From contig JARGNG010000028.1 in the NCBI GenBank assembly GCA_029213265.1, positions 1 through 53,573 of the forward strand: DNA of 53,573 nt. The letters are read 5' to 3'. Each line of letters opens with the position of its first letter. Positions within the stretch are counted from its first letter, which is position 1. A program made the translations under genes and the position numbers. This DNA comes from Verrucomicrobiales bacterium (GTDB lineage: Bacteria; Verrucomicrobiota; Verrucomicrobiia; Verrucomicrobiales; DEV007). The notes beneath the pieces were generated by a model that had not been told where the DNA came from, made no database searches, and worked only from the letters and a program-made list of their open reading frames with translations. Below are positions 8,745 through 19,200 of the stretch, in pieces.

Positions 8745-9293
8745 CAATTTGGATTCGGCCGGCACAATTCCCGGTCGGACCGAAAGAGAAACAAATTTCT
8801 GGAGGAGTCCGCAATAAAAAAATAGGCCCGACCCGCAAATACCCAGGGGAGATTAATTGCCAAAACAGCGAAGTGAAGACGCTATCATTTGTGCTTCACT
8901 CCGGGATCTTCGGCAATTCCCGCTATCGCAGGAGAGTGGCCCTGCTTTGCTACTTTTTTGGATTTCACGGTAAAACCCTGCGTTCTTTACCTACGAAAGA
9001 ACTTCCCGGGTCCGGCGGGAGTTGATGGATACCAAATGAGTATCCGGGATGCGACTATCGCGGACAGCCTCTCACACGGATCCAAAACCGTTCGGCAACC
9101 GGGTAGTCAAGGCTGCCGTAAAAACTTCGAAAGCAGCGGGTCGAAGAGGGCCCGCTGAAATTTCAACCCTGAAAGGCTCTTGTGTCCGGAAGGGCGGAAA
9201 TGAGTCCACTACCTTCGTAGCAAACTGAGTCCGATTCTCCGTTCGATTTTCTCCGGGGTGGAAGCGCCAGAAGAAACCGGTGGAGATCAATTC
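8745..9293. other. 549-nt intergenic region between the exbB operon and the DUF1549/DUF1553 gene
   Basis: No convincing gene is seen. The region contains a possible minus-strand promoter (TTGGCA at 8858-8863, TATTTG at 8836-8841, 16-nt spacer) in front of exbB. It also has short hairpins: AGTGAAG/CTTCACT at 8872-8900, GGATAC/GTATCC at about 9024-9042, and CAGCGGG/CCCGCTG near 9133-9157. The last lies about 140 nt after the stop of the DUF1549 gene and could weakly terminate it. Reading frames here have no family signature and atypical composition. Confidence 0.4.
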
Positions 9294-12116
9294 CTAGTGA
9301 TTAAACATGAACTCTTTGGAGTTCAAAACCGCCCAGAAGACGTCGTTGAGGACCAGTTCAATCTGCGCCTTGTCGTCACCAACTGCAGTGACTTGGGCAA
9401 GAAGTTGCTTTTTCTCTTCGTCGGTAGGCTTCCTCGTAAAACTTCTGACGTAGAGGTCTTCGATGACTTGCTCGGGAGTCTTCCCGGCTGCCAACAGGTT
9501 TTTCACCACGCTTCCCTGCTCAATTTTGGTCGTTACCGTAGGTCCGTTGAGCAGGTGAAGGGCTTGAGAAAGACTCGGGTCCATCTTCACTTCGCAGGAG
9601 CAAACGGTTTCCCGCGTTGCTCTTCCAAAAGTAGTGAGGAAGTAATCGGTCGTGTTGCCGTCGGCAATTTGCACCGCTCGCGATCCCAAAGGAAGTCCGC
9701 GAAATTTGTTCTTCGTCTCGGTGACCTGAGTAATGGTATCAAGCATCACTTCCGCCCTTTGACGGCGAACCCGGGCTTTCGCAAAATTGTTGAGGTCGTC
9801 CTTGTTGGAAGGATTTGCCTTCGTCGTCCGCTGATAGGTCGCGGAGTTGCAGATATCGCGAACCAACTGCTTGAAGTCATACTCATACTCGCCCTCAAAT
9901 CGCCCGGCCAATGCAGCAAGCAGTTCCGGATTGGAGGCCGGGTTGCTGACCCGAACATCATCCACCGGATCGATGATCCCGACGCCGTAGAAGTGCGCCC
10001 AAACCATGTTCACAATATTTCTGGAGAAGTACGGATTCTCCGGAGAGGCAAGCCACTCCGCCATGATGACGCGGCGGTCTTTCCCCGCTACATCAGGAGT
10101 TTCTCCACCCAGAAACTTCGGTGGCATCGTTCGACCTCCGACAATGTGTTTCACTTCACCACTTCCGCGGTTGTAGATAATCTGTTCGCGCTGGTCCACA
10201 CCCTGCTTCCGCCCGATCTGGGAGAAGAATGCCGCCCAGCTGTAGTAGTCGTCCATCGTCCATCGATCGAACGGATGATTGTGGCACTGAGCACACTGCA
10301 ACCGCATGCCCATGAAAACCTGCGCCACATTCTCCGAAAGCTTCAGAGAGTCACGCTCTACCTGGTAGAAGTTGGTGGCGGGATTGGCAAAGGTTCCACC
10401 TTCCGACCCCATGAGCTCGATCACGATCTCATTCAACGGAGTATTCGCGGCAATTTTTTCGCGAATCCAACCATTGTAGAGAAGCGCTGACTTGTAGGAA
10501 ATCCCGGTGTTGATGTTATTATCGGAACGAATTTGCAGAAGCTCCGACCACTTCATCACCCACATCTCCGTGAATTCCTTACGTTCCAAAAGCCTGTCGA
10601 CCAGCTTGGCGCGCTTATCAGGGCTCTTGTCAGCCAGGAAACCGTTGTATCCCTCTACCGTCGGAAGTTGTCCCACAATGTCGAGAGAGACACGGCGGAG
10701 AAATTCATCATCAGAGCACTGCCCGGAAGGAACGACACGCAACTTGTGAAGCTTGTCATGCACTAGCCCGTCGATGTAGTTGTTCTCCGTCATTTCAGGA
10801 CGGGTATATTCAAGATCTTCGGGGATCACGATGGCCTGAATACCAACCGTCTTGGTCTCAAATCGGGCCATCACAAACGCCTCGCCGCGCTTTCCGGCTG
10901 TCACGAGACCATCTTTGCTGACTGCGGTAGTCGGCTCATTATTCGTAATAAATACAGCGAGATGAGTGACATCACGATCATGACCGTCTGAGTATTTTGC
11001 ACGCACGGTAAGCTGCTGTTCCGCACCGGCTCCCTCGAGAACGAGTTTGGGAGGATACAGATAGAGGTCGGTCACCGTTGCCACCTCTTCCGGCTTGTCA
11101 TTCAGAGCTCCGTTCTCAATCCACTCGACCATGGTATTGTAGCCGTGGCTCCCCTTTTCCATCAGCTTACCGCCGGTATGGGGAACTGCCTCGACCGACT
11201 TCTCTACCAGGAGCGATTCTTCCGGAATTGCCAAATTGACCCGGTATCCAGCCAACTCGCGAGTGAGCCGGAAGTGGTCGCCATTCGGATCGTATCCGAA
11301 GAGGGAAAGCATGAATCCGTCCTGCCCCCGGGCGGAGCCATGACAGGCACCCGTGTTGCAGCCATCGCGCATGAACACCGGCATGACGTCAAGATGGAAG
11401 CTGATCGGACGATCCTTGGCCGAATCAGTTACCTTCACGGGGACTGTTACCGTTTTATCCGCCACCTTCACGGTCAATTGCGTCTCTCCGTCTTTGGCGG
11501 GTTTGAAGTGGCTGCGGGTTTTCAACTCAACCAGCGAGGGATCTGCGAAGTCGAAGGTAGCATTCTTGGTCACATCCAGAGTGGTATCGTCATCATAGGT
11601 CGCCATTACCACGACACCCTGCGTGTCGCGCTTCGTCTCCAAGTTCACATCGAGAGGGAAAGCTTCGATCTTGACCAACTGCTTCCCGTTATCTTCGAGT
11701 GGTTTCGCGTCCGAAAAATCCTCTTCTTTCTTCGCTTCGAGAATCACGTCCTCGGGCCAAACTGCGCCTTCTGCAATCCACTGACGGAGCTTGGCGATTT
11801 CATGCTCATGAAGCGTCCGCCCCTTAGGAGGCATGATATCGGAATCATCGGCAGGCAGCGAAACCAACTCAATCATTAACGACTCGTCAGGCTTACCCTG
11901 AACAAGCGCGGGCCCACCGTCTCCACCTTTGAAAAACAATTCGGGGCGATCATAACGAAGGCCACCCTTTTGCTCCGCCTCGTTGTGACAGTTGACACAA
12001 TTAAATTCAAGAATCGGAGCAATATCTTTCGCAAAATTAATTTTCGCCGGTTCCGCATGGGTAATTGCCGGGAGAAAAAATGCTAGAATTCCAAAGATGT
12101 GAATCTTTTGTTTCAT
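9294..12116 (-). CDS. Exported multidomain protein: planctomycete-type cytochrome c, DUF1549 and DUF1553
   Basis: 940 residues from ATG at 12116, with a signal peptide (IHIFGILAFFLPAITHA). A planctomycete-type cytochrome c domain follows, with heme motif CVNCH at about 40-44 and likely axial Met in DIMPPKG. Next come Ig-like/Big regions, a second cysteine motif CNTGACH at about 253-259, another Ig-like stretch, then DUF1549 (FLRRVSLDIVGQLP) and DUF1553 (CAQCHNHPFDRWTMDDYYSWAAFF; NPYFSRNIVNMVWAHFYG). DUF1549/1553 proteins are abundant in Planctomycetes and Verrucomicrobia, usually paired with DUF1501 proteins as here. Their biochemistry is unsettled, and an oxidative role on extracellular polymers is often supposed. 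It is the last gene of the three-gene minus-strand unit. Confidence 0.9.
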   Translation of the reverse strand: MKQKIHIFGILAFFLPAITHAEPAKINFAKDIAPILEFNCVNCHNEAEQKGGLRYDRPELFFKGGDGGPALVQGKPDESLMIELVSLPADDSDIMPPKGRTLHEHEIAKLRQWIAEGAVWPEDVILEAKKEEDFSDAKPLEDNGKQLVKIEAFPLDVNLETKRDTQGVVVMATYDDDTTLDVTKNATFDFADPSLVELKTRSHFKPAKDGETQLTVKVADKTVTVPVKVTDSAKDRPISFHLDVMPVFMRDGCNTGACHGSARGQDGFMLSLFGYDPNGDHFRLTRELAGYRVNLAIPEESLLVEKSVEAVPHTGGKLMEKGSHGYNTMVEWIENGALNDKPEEVATVTDLYLYPPKLVLEGAGAEQQLTVRAKYSDGHDRDVTHLAVFITNNEPTTAVSKDGLVTAGKRGEAFVMARFETKTVGIQAIVIPEDLEYTRPEMTENNYIDGLVHDKLHKLRVVPSGQCSDDEFLRRVSLDIVGQLPTVEGYNGFLADKSPDKRAKLVDRLLERKEFTEMWVMKWSELLQIRSDNNINTGISYKSALLYNGWIREKIAANTPLNEIVIELMGSEGGTFANPATNFYQVERDSLKLSENVAQVFMGMRLQCAQCHNHPFDRWTMDDYYSWAAFFSQIGRKQGVDQREQIIYNRGSGEVKHIVGGRTMPPKFLGGETPDVAGKDRRVIMAEWLASPENPYFSRNIVNMVWAHFYGVGIIDPVDDVRVSNPASNPELLAALAGRFEGEYEYDFKQLVRDICNSATYQRTTKANPSNKDDLNNFAKARVRRQRAEVMLDTITQVTETKNKFRGLPLGSRAVQIADGNTTDYFLTTFGRATRETVCSCEVKMDPSLSQALHLLNGPTVTTKIEQGSVVKNLLAAGKTPEQVIEDLYVRSFTRKPTDEEKKQLLAQVTAVGDDKAQIELVLNDVFWAVLNSKEFMFNH

Positions 12117-12164
12117 GGTGTGTTGCAGGAAGTGGGACAATCGAAAATGCGGGTTGTTCGAGAT

Positions 12165-14654
12165 TTATTGCTTCTCGGCCTCTTTTTTGGCCTCAAGACG
12201 GAGTTGTTCCAGACGGGAAAGTGGCTTTGGTTCTGGCTCATTTTTAGCCACAACTTTCTTCGCCTCTGCCGGCTTGGCCGCAGCGGGCTCTTTCGGCTTG
12301 GGATCCACCCGGAAAACACCACCCATTCCAACCCGGTGGAGAATCGGTTCGCCGTTTTGCATAACGATTACCGTGCAGAACAAATTCTTATGCTGACCGA
12401 CCGGAGTTTTCTCGGACGTGGTGATGGGAAAGTTGAGATCGGCAGTCGCTTTATCGACTTTAACTACAGGCGCGGTCGAATGAGCCGGTAAACCAAAAAT
12501 CTGAGTATCAGCCTGACCGTCGAATTCCCGGAGGTTTTCCACGGTCGCCACCATGTCAGCAGGCTGCCCCTGCTTTGCCGTTGCCATCGAGAGTTTCATA
12601 CTTACAAAAGGCTCTTCGACGGACAATTTCACGAACGGCGAGGCGGTCATCATTACTCCTTTTCCAGCGTCGGAATCAGCAAGTAATGTGATCCCCCAGG
12701 TATTTACCTCGGCACTGGAATTGGCGTTCAGCTCGTATTCTAACTCGGTATCTTTCTCGCCAAAAGTCATCGTTGCCGGAGTTGTGATGCCCGGTGGCTT
12801 CCAGGGAAAGCGGACGGTGATTTTCTTATCATAACCATCCTTGCGATGAGCGCGAACCTTGAGCTTCATCGTTCCATTCCGAACAATCGGAACTTTTGGC
12901 TCATCGATAGTAATACTGAAGGGAATCTCCTCCACTACAGATACCGGCAACCGGTCATGGTAACGGGTGTAGTATTCCACTCCGTTCTGAGGGCCGCGAA
13001 CGAGGTCAAGGGACTGCTTAAAAATCCCCTCCACCGGGTTAGCCGGGTCCGTTCCTTTCACCTTCAACGGATAGAGACCACCTCCGATCGCAGCATCCGG
13101 AGCCGCTTTCAACAGGATGGGAAACTGACTGACCGTCTTGGGGACCGTCCCCGCGATCATCGTCACACCAGGAGGAAGCTCCGGCATCTCAAACTGCAGA
13201 TCCCCCGAGTAACCCCGGCGAGTCGTATTGACAGCCATGGCGTAGTAGCCACCTTTCGGGACATCAAACTGCTTACGATACTGCAGGTTTCGCCGAAGCA
13301 TTTCCGGCATCGTGACGTCAATCTTCTTTTCAGAGGCAATCGACTCAATCCGATAGATGAAGTCCGCGCCGCCACGATTCAACATATCTTTGATGCGAAC
13401 GTAATACTCTCCGTCCGCCGGAGCCTTAAAGTCAACGCGGCTATCTTTCGAACCGTCGGCATCATCACTGCCGCCCAGAGACTTCATCTTGGCATCGTAG
13501 AGGTTCATCACCGGGTCCACCGGGGAGCCTATCGTGTTGGCAAAGACGCGAAAGCGGAAGCTCTGATTTTTCTTGGCGGAAAACTTGAAATAGTCAATGT
13601 CTCCCTCGGTCTCCAGAATTCCGTTGAATGCCTGGGGGAGAGCAGCCACATCCTTCACCTCTGTGTGAACATTGTTCGGCTCGACCTCCATAACATTGTC
13701 AAAATCACTGATGCGAATCGGATTTGGAGAAGGAGGAAACTGCCCTCCGTTTTCGCCAAAAACGCCAAATGTTCCTTCGACCGAACTCATGGGAATCTTG
13801 GCCTTGGTTTTGTAAGCGCCTTTGATATCCCCCAGCAGAGTAAATTCCACTTCACTTCCCGCCTTGCCCCCTGCCGGATAAATTCCCGTTGGACGCGGAA
13901 ACGTCCCAATGTGTGCACGATACCGACCGCGCCCCTGGTAGGCGGAATCTCTTACCTCAACGATATACTCACCGTCCTCAGGAACTTCGATCGAGAGAAT
14001 CGACTCCTGTTTCAAAAGCGCAGACCCGTCAGCCGACGCAAGCTCAAACCGATCCTTGTTCAAAATTGAAACAAAAGGATCAATCGCAATATTGTTGGTG
14101 ATATTATTGATTCGAAGGCCTTCGACCTCAATGGAAAGACGCTGCCCCTTTTTGGCTGAAACCAGATAATAATCGGTTTCTTCGGATTTTGCCTCCGCTT
14201 CAATCGTGACATTCAGATCAATTTTCTGGGGAGCATCGAAATCGTCATTCGGCTCCACTTCCGCCACATTGGGGAACTGAGAAACCCAGAAGTTCCGCGC
14301 ATAGCTGGTTCCACTGGCGCAACGCAAGCGCAAATGGTGCTCGCCTAGGCGACAATCAGGAGCAATCACCAAAGTGGCCTCCACCTTCTTTGCATCGAGG
14401 ATCTTGAGGTCCTTGAAGGAAATGCCGGGATAGTGGAAGACAACCTCCTGAGCATCGTCGAGCCGATTACCGTAGAAGGTGACCTTCACTTCACTACCAC
14501 GCTGCCCGCCGCGTGGAATCGTGGTGGAAAAGTCCGGGGAAGCAGCCTGCAAAGAGACCTCAGTAAAGCAAAGCACTGACAGCAAAAATGCGGTCAATGC
14601 CTGCACTGAGAACATCTTGGAAGCCGCACGCTGAAGAGTCAGGATGCGATTCAT
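12165..14654 (-). CDS. Exported protein with PPC (pre-peptidase C-terminal) domains
   Basis: 829 residues from ATG at 14654; the N-terminus is a long signal peptide (hydrophobic core QALTAFLLSVLCF). The protein is a chain of beta-sandwich regions: an IPT/TIG-like start (PRGGQRGSEVKVTFYG), then at least two PPC-type domains recognisable by the EVEPNDDFDAPQ and EVEPNNVHTEVKD entry motifs and closing segments such as GEYIVEVRDSAYQGRGRYRAHI and GEYYVRIKDMLNRGGADF. The C-terminal tail is Lys/Glu/Ala-rich and probably disordered. No catalytic residues are evident. It lies between the DUF1501 gene (22-nt gap) and the DUF1549/1553 gene (48-nt gap). Proteins of this kind form a conserved trio with those two families in the PVC group. 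Confidence 0.85.
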   Translation of the reverse strand: MNRILTLQRAASKMFSVQALTAFLLSVLCFTEVSLQAASPDFSTTIPRGGQRGSEVKVTFYGNRLDDAQEVVFHYPGISFKDLKILDAKKVEATLVIAPDCRLGEHHLRLRCASGTSYARNFWVSQFPNVAEVEPNDDFDAPQKIDLNVTIEAEAKSEETDYYLVSAKKGQRLSIEVEGLRINNITNNIAIDPFVSILNKDRFELASADGSALLKQESILSIEVPEDGEYIVEVRDSAYQGRGRYRAHIGTFPRPTGIYPAGGKAGSEVEFTLLGDIKGAYKTKAKIPMSSVEGTFGVFGENGGQFPPSPNPIRISDFDNVMEVEPNNVHTEVKDVAALPQAFNGILETEGDIDYFKFSAKKNQSFRFRVFANTIGSPVDPVMNLYDAKMKSLGGSDDADGSKDSRVDFKAPADGEYYVRIKDMLNRGGADFIYRIESIASEKKIDVTMPEMLRRNLQYRKQFDVPKGGYYAMAVNTTRRGYSGDLQFEMPELPPGVTMIAGTVPKTVSQFPILLKAAPDAAIGGGLYPLKVKGTDPANPVEGIFKQSLDLVRGPQNGVEYYTRYHDRLPVSVVEEIPFSITIDEPKVPIVRNGTMKLKVRAHRKDGYDKKITVRFPWKPPGITTPATMTFGEKDTELEYELNANSSAEVNTWGITLLADSDAGKGVMMTASPFVKLSVEEPFVSMKLSMATAKQGQPADMVATVENLREFDGQADTQIFGLPAHSTAPVVKVDKATADLNFPITTSEKTPVGQHKNLFCTVIVMQNGEPILHRVGMGGVFRVDPKPKEPAAAKPAEAKKVVAKNEPEPKPLSRLEQLRLEAKKEAEKQ

Positions 14655-14676
14655 GATGGTATTGAGAGGAAAAAGG

Positions 14677-16011
14677 TTACGCTGGAGCCTTGTCGATGAT
14701 GTCATCGATGACACTGCCGCCATCCACAATCTCCATTGGACGTGGCCCGGGTGCGATCAACTCCTTATCGGCATTGATCCCCAGCTGGTTGTAAACAGTC
14801 TTGGCAAAGGACTGAACGTCCACCGGATTCGTATCCGGCTCAGAAGCAAGTGAATCGGAAGAACCGTAAACGTAGCCCCGCTTGATCCCGCCACCGGCAA
14901 GCATCGTTGAGAAGACACGCGGCCAGTGGTCCCGACCGTCGGTCTTGTTGATCTTCGGTGTTCTTCCGAATTCAGAAGAGACCATCACCATAGTGGTATC
15001 GAGCAGACCGCGCTCGTCCAAATCAGTTAAAAGAGTGGCGAGAGCCTGATCAAAAGACGGGACCTGACGTGCGATGTTGTCCTTGATCCGGTCGTGCATA
15101 TCCCAGCTACCGTAGGTCATGGTAACGAGACGTACTCCGGATTCGACGAGACGACGGGAGAGAAGCATGCGCATACCGGCCGTATTCTTCCCGTAACGCT
15201 CCTTGGTCTTCTCATCCTCTTTCTGGAGATCAAAAGCTTCGCGAGCTTCCGCAGAACCAATCAACCCGTAGGCGCGCTGGTAAAAGGAATCCATCGCTTC
15301 GATCGAATCAGCCTGCTCCATGTTGCGGAAGTGGCTGTCAACCGCCTCCAGAAGTGTGCGCCGGCGCTCAAAGCGAGCGGCATCCACTCCACCGGGGAGG
15401 GTAAGGTCACGAACCTTAAAACTCTTGTCGGATGCAGGATCACTACCAACGGAGAACGGTCCATACATGGAACTGAGGTAACCCGTTCCTGCAAATTCGT
15501 TGGGAACGTTAGGGACACAAACATACGGAGGAAGGTTTTTCCGTGGCCCGAACTCGTGAGAAATCACCGAACCGAAACTTGGAAACTTGATCGCAGGGCT
15601 CGGGCGATACCCCGTGAACATGTTGTGAGTGCCACGCTCATGAGCAGCCTCGCCGTGCGTCATCGAGCGTATGACCGTCATCTTGTCAGCGACTTTAGCG
15701 AGATGCTTAAAATTTTCACTGAACTGAAGGCCATCCACATTCGTGTTGATTGGCTTGTAGGGGCCGCGGTACTCTGACGGGGCATACGGTTTAGGATCCC
15801 ATGTTTCCTGGTGAGCCATTCCCCCGGGGAGGTAAATGTGGATCAGCGACTTGGCGACGCCCTCCTTGGACTCGTAAAACTTCGCCTGACCTTTCGCCTC
15901 CACTTTGAGAAGCTCCGGAAGGGACAATCCAATACCACCGGCGAAACCTACCTGGAGGAACTCGCGGCGATTTGCCAAACCTGAATTAAAGAAGCCGTTG
16001 CAGCCTGTCAT
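14677..16011 (-). CDS. DUF1501 family exported protein (alkaline-phosphatase/sulfatase-like fold)
   Basis: 444 residues. The chosen ATG at 16011 gives a Tat-like leader (LANRREFLQVGFAGGIG); the longer frame lacks one. DUF1501 proteins belong to the alkaline phosphatase/sulfatase superfamily. Visible conserved segments are HIYLPGGMAHQETWDPKP near the N-terminus, MTHGEAAHERGTHNMFTGY, TYGSWDMHD, SSEFGRTPKIN and GRDHW near the end, the latter supplying likely metal-binding His/Asp residues. It lacks the CxPxR signature of true sulfatases. It is the first gene of the minus-strand trio, opposite the cytochrome/WD40 gene across a 276-nt divergent region. Confidence 0.9.
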   Translation of the reverse strand: MTGCNGFFNSGLANRREFLQVGFAGGIGLSLPELLKVEAKGQAKFYESKEGVAKSLIHIYLPGGMAHQETWDPKPYAPSEYRGPYKPINTNVDGLQFSENFKHLAKVADKMTVIRSMTHGEAAHERGTHNMFTGYRPSPAIKFPSFGSVISHEFGPRKNLPPYVCVPNVPNEFAGTGYLSSMYGPFSVGSDPASDKSFKVRDLTLPGGVDAARFERRRTLLEAVDSHFRNMEQADSIEAMDSFYQRAYGLIGSAEAREAFDLQKEDEKTKERYGKNTAGMRMLLSRRLVESGVRLVTMTYGSWDMHDRIKDNIARQVPSFDQALATLLTDLDERGLLDTTMVMVSSEFGRTPKINKTDGRDHWPRVFSTMLAGGGIKRGYVYGSSDSLASEPDTNPVDVQSFAKTVYNQLGINADKELIAPGPRPMEIVDGGSVIDDIIDKAPA

Positions 16012-16287
16012 GATAAATGATAAATGGTTATTTATGGTTGTTCGTCTGAAAGAAACGGCCTCCAACCCCGTTCTCAAGGGGCGTCTTTACGTAGAGACGG
16101 GTCTACGGGAGGGGCCGTAGCCCGATGGGATCACACGAGATGCGCAATATCGCCATAGGTTTTCGGACGACTTAACGCCCAATGGTCGTATAGTTCATGG
16201 ATTATTCAAGAGTTGTGAGGATAATTCACCCTTCCAAACAACCGTGAAAATCGCACTTTCTGTGCCAATCCGATACAACCATCTGTT
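16012..16287. promoter_or_regulatory. Divergent promoter region with two hairpins
   Basis: This region separates the DUF1501 operon (minus) from the cytochrome/WD40 gene (plus). Two short hairpins lie on its left side: CGTCT/AGACG (16082-16099) and CTACGG/CCGTAG with a GAGGGG loop (16103-16120), both within the presumed 5' leader of the minus-strand transcript. The right half (about 16160-16260) is more AT-rich and should contain both promoters, but I could not assign -35/-10 boxes with confidence. Confidence 0.45.
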
Positions 16288-19200
16288 ATGAATAGAAGCG
16301 TATCCACCCTTGTAGCCGGCTCACTTGCCCTTCTTCCAAGTCTCTTCTACGGCGCCGACGACAAAGCGAAAGTAACTTTCGTCGACGACGTTCTGCCCAT
16401 TCTGGAAAACAAGTGCAACAACTGTCACAATCCCGACGAAGCCAAAGGCGGTCTCAATCTGGCAACATTTTCTGCGGCTCTGTCCGGCGGCTCCGGCGGA
16501 GAGATCGTTGTTTCTGAAGACCCGGGCTCGTCCCGCCTTTTCACTCTCTCCGCCCATAAAGAGGAGCCCTTTATGCCCCCAAAAGGCTCTATGACGACAG
16601 AGAAGGAACTCAAAGTCATCTCTGACTGGATCGCCGGCGGTCTTCTGGAAACAAAAACCAGTAAGGCTCGCAAATCCGACAAGCCGAAAGTCGATCTCAA
16701 TTCGATATCCGCGACGGGAAAGCCGGACGGCCCCCCCGCCATGCCGGAGCACCTTATCCTCGAGCCGGAAATCCTGACCGACCGGCCCAACTCCGTTCCT
16801 GCGATGGCCCACAGCCCCTGGGCCCCCATCGTCGCTGTAGCAGGACAAAAACAGGTTCTTCTTTACCATTCCGAGGATTTTGACCTTCTTGGAGTGCTTC
16901 CGTATCCGGAAGGGTTCCCGCAGACCCTCAATTTCAGCCCGAACGGGGCCTACCTCTCCTGCGGTGGAGGTCGCGCCGGCAAATCCGGAAACGTGGTTGC
17001 CTGGGACATCAAAACCGGCGAGCGAATTCTCGAGGTCGGAAAAGAATACGACATTGTTCTCGGGGCCGACGTTTCGCCCGACTTGAAGCATGCCATCATG
17101 GGTGGCCCGAAGCGGAACATCAAGTTGTGGGACACGGTCGCAGGCGAGGAGATCAACAGTATCAAGAAACATCCCGACTGGATGTTGACCGCAAAATACA
17201 GCCCCGACGGAATCATCTTCGCCACTGGTGGCCGCAACGGCGGCCTCTACGTATGGGAATCCGCGACCGGCTATGAGTTTTATACCCTGAAAGGCCATAC
17301 CAAAGCCGTCACTGACGTGGATTGGCGCTCCGACGGAAACGTACTCGCTTCGTGCAGCGAAGACGGACAGATCATTCTTTGGGAGATGAACGAAGGCAAG
17401 CAAGTCAAGAAGTGGGCTGCGCACAGCGGTGGAGCTCTGGCGGTGACCTTCGCCCCGAACGGCAACCTCGCCTCAGTGGGACGGGACAAGACCGTCAAGA
17501 TCTGGCAGGGGGATGGCAAACAGTTGCGATCCATCGCCGCATCCGACGATATTGTGCTCAGTGTTGCATTCAGTCATGACAACAAGCGCGTCTTTACCGG
17601 CGACTGGCACGGCAAGATCAAAGTTTGGGATGTGGAAAACGGAGCCGAACTGGCCGAAATCAAACCCAACCCACCCACCATCGAGGAGCAACTCGCCTAC
17701 TCGGAAAAGCGCATCCGTGAGCTGACCGGAGAACTTCCCAAGCTGGAGCAGGGAGTGGCCGCCATCTCGAAGGAACTTGCCGACGCGAAAAGCCAACTGG
17801 CCTCCATCGAGAAGACGGTCGCCGAATCCACCAAGGCGCGAGATACACAGAAGGGAACTGCAGCCGCTCTCGATGCGAAGATCAAAGCGCTCACTCCTCA
17901 GATAGAGGCTGCGCAGAAGCTACTCGTCACTCGTCAGGCGGCCACCAAAACGCAGAATGATGCCTTCAACGCCGCCAATGCAGCACTGAAGCCAGCTCAG
18001 GATACGGTCGCCACTGCCACAAACGACTGGAAAGCAAAGGAAGCAGGGTTTCAAACGGCCACCACCAACCTCAATGCAGCGAAAACGGCAGCGGCCAAAC
18101 CGGCCCTGGATGCGGAAAAACAAAAGCAGCATGATCAACTCGCCGTGGCTCGCGCTGCAGCGGAGAAAGCAAAGCAGGGGGCCGATGCGACTCTTGCGGC
18201 GAAATCAGCTACCCGTGCCCCTCTCGCAGCAGCCCTTGCGCAGGCGAAGACAAATGCCACTGCTGCCACCAACCAGCTCAATGCCGCAAAAGCAGCGCTC
18301 CCTGCCGCTGAAACGCAGCTCCGCAATGCCACCGCCGCTCGCGAAAAAGCCGACGCAGCCCTGGTCGAAGCATCCAAGGATGGTAAGACGCCTCCGATGA
18401 ATCTCGTCGACGCCCAGATGGCGGCCGCCCAGGCTGAACGAAACGCAGTAGCAGCGGTCGCGGCATCAAAAGCCAATCTCGCCAAAATCGAGACGGGTGC
18501 AAAGCAGGCGAACGACGCGGTTGCGCAGTCAGACGCTACACTCAAAGCCGTGAATACGGAAATCGCCAAACTCCAAGCTGATCAAAAAGCAAAGACTGAT
18601 CTTTTCGCGAAAGCGGACGCCGCCTTCAAACCGCTCCGGGACGCCCTTGCCGCGGGGACAGCGCAGCTCGCCAAAGCCAAAACCGATCTGGTCGCAAAGA
18701 CGACGGCCTATCAGCAAGCGGAGAAACTTCGCAACGATGCCAAGGCAAAACTCGACGCCTCCAACACCGCGCTTGCCGCAGCGACCAACAAGGTGAACCA
18801 AATCAAGGCTACCCTCGCCAAGGCGCAGGGAGAGGAGAAGACGGCGAATGACGCTCTCGTCGCCAGGAAAGCAGAGTTGGCAACCGCAACTACCCAACTG
18901 GCCGCCGCCCAGGCAACCTTGAAAAAGGCGGAAGAATCACTCGCTGCTGCAGCCAAACAGAAAGAAGGCGCAATAGCGAAAGTTACTGCCATTGCCAAGA
19001 AGGACGCCGACACCAAAAAGTCGATCGAACTCGCCAAGGCCGAACTCGAAGACAGTCAATTTCTCGTCAAGAAGTGGCAGGCTGCCGCCATCAATTTGAC
19101 GGCCAGTAAGGAATCAGAAGAGCTGGAGGATATGTCGATCGAATTGGAAGACATGATGGAAGAGGAAGGCGAGAAAAAGACCGAGGTCGCCGCTGCCACC

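Noticed and set aside
8889..9290. Short frames in the intergenic region before exbB (for example 8889-9158 and 9072-9290 minus)
   Set aside because: Composition and lack of motifs do not support genes; the region looks regulatory.
9258..10490. 410-codon open frame on the plus strand opposite the DUF1549/1553 gene
   Set aside because: It lies entirely antisense to a strong gene, has no domain signature and an Arg/Val-rich composition typical of shadow frames in GC-rich DNA.
12846..14069. 407-codon plus-strand frame opposite the PPC-domain gene
   Set aside because: No motif, and the opposite strand carries repeated PPC domains.
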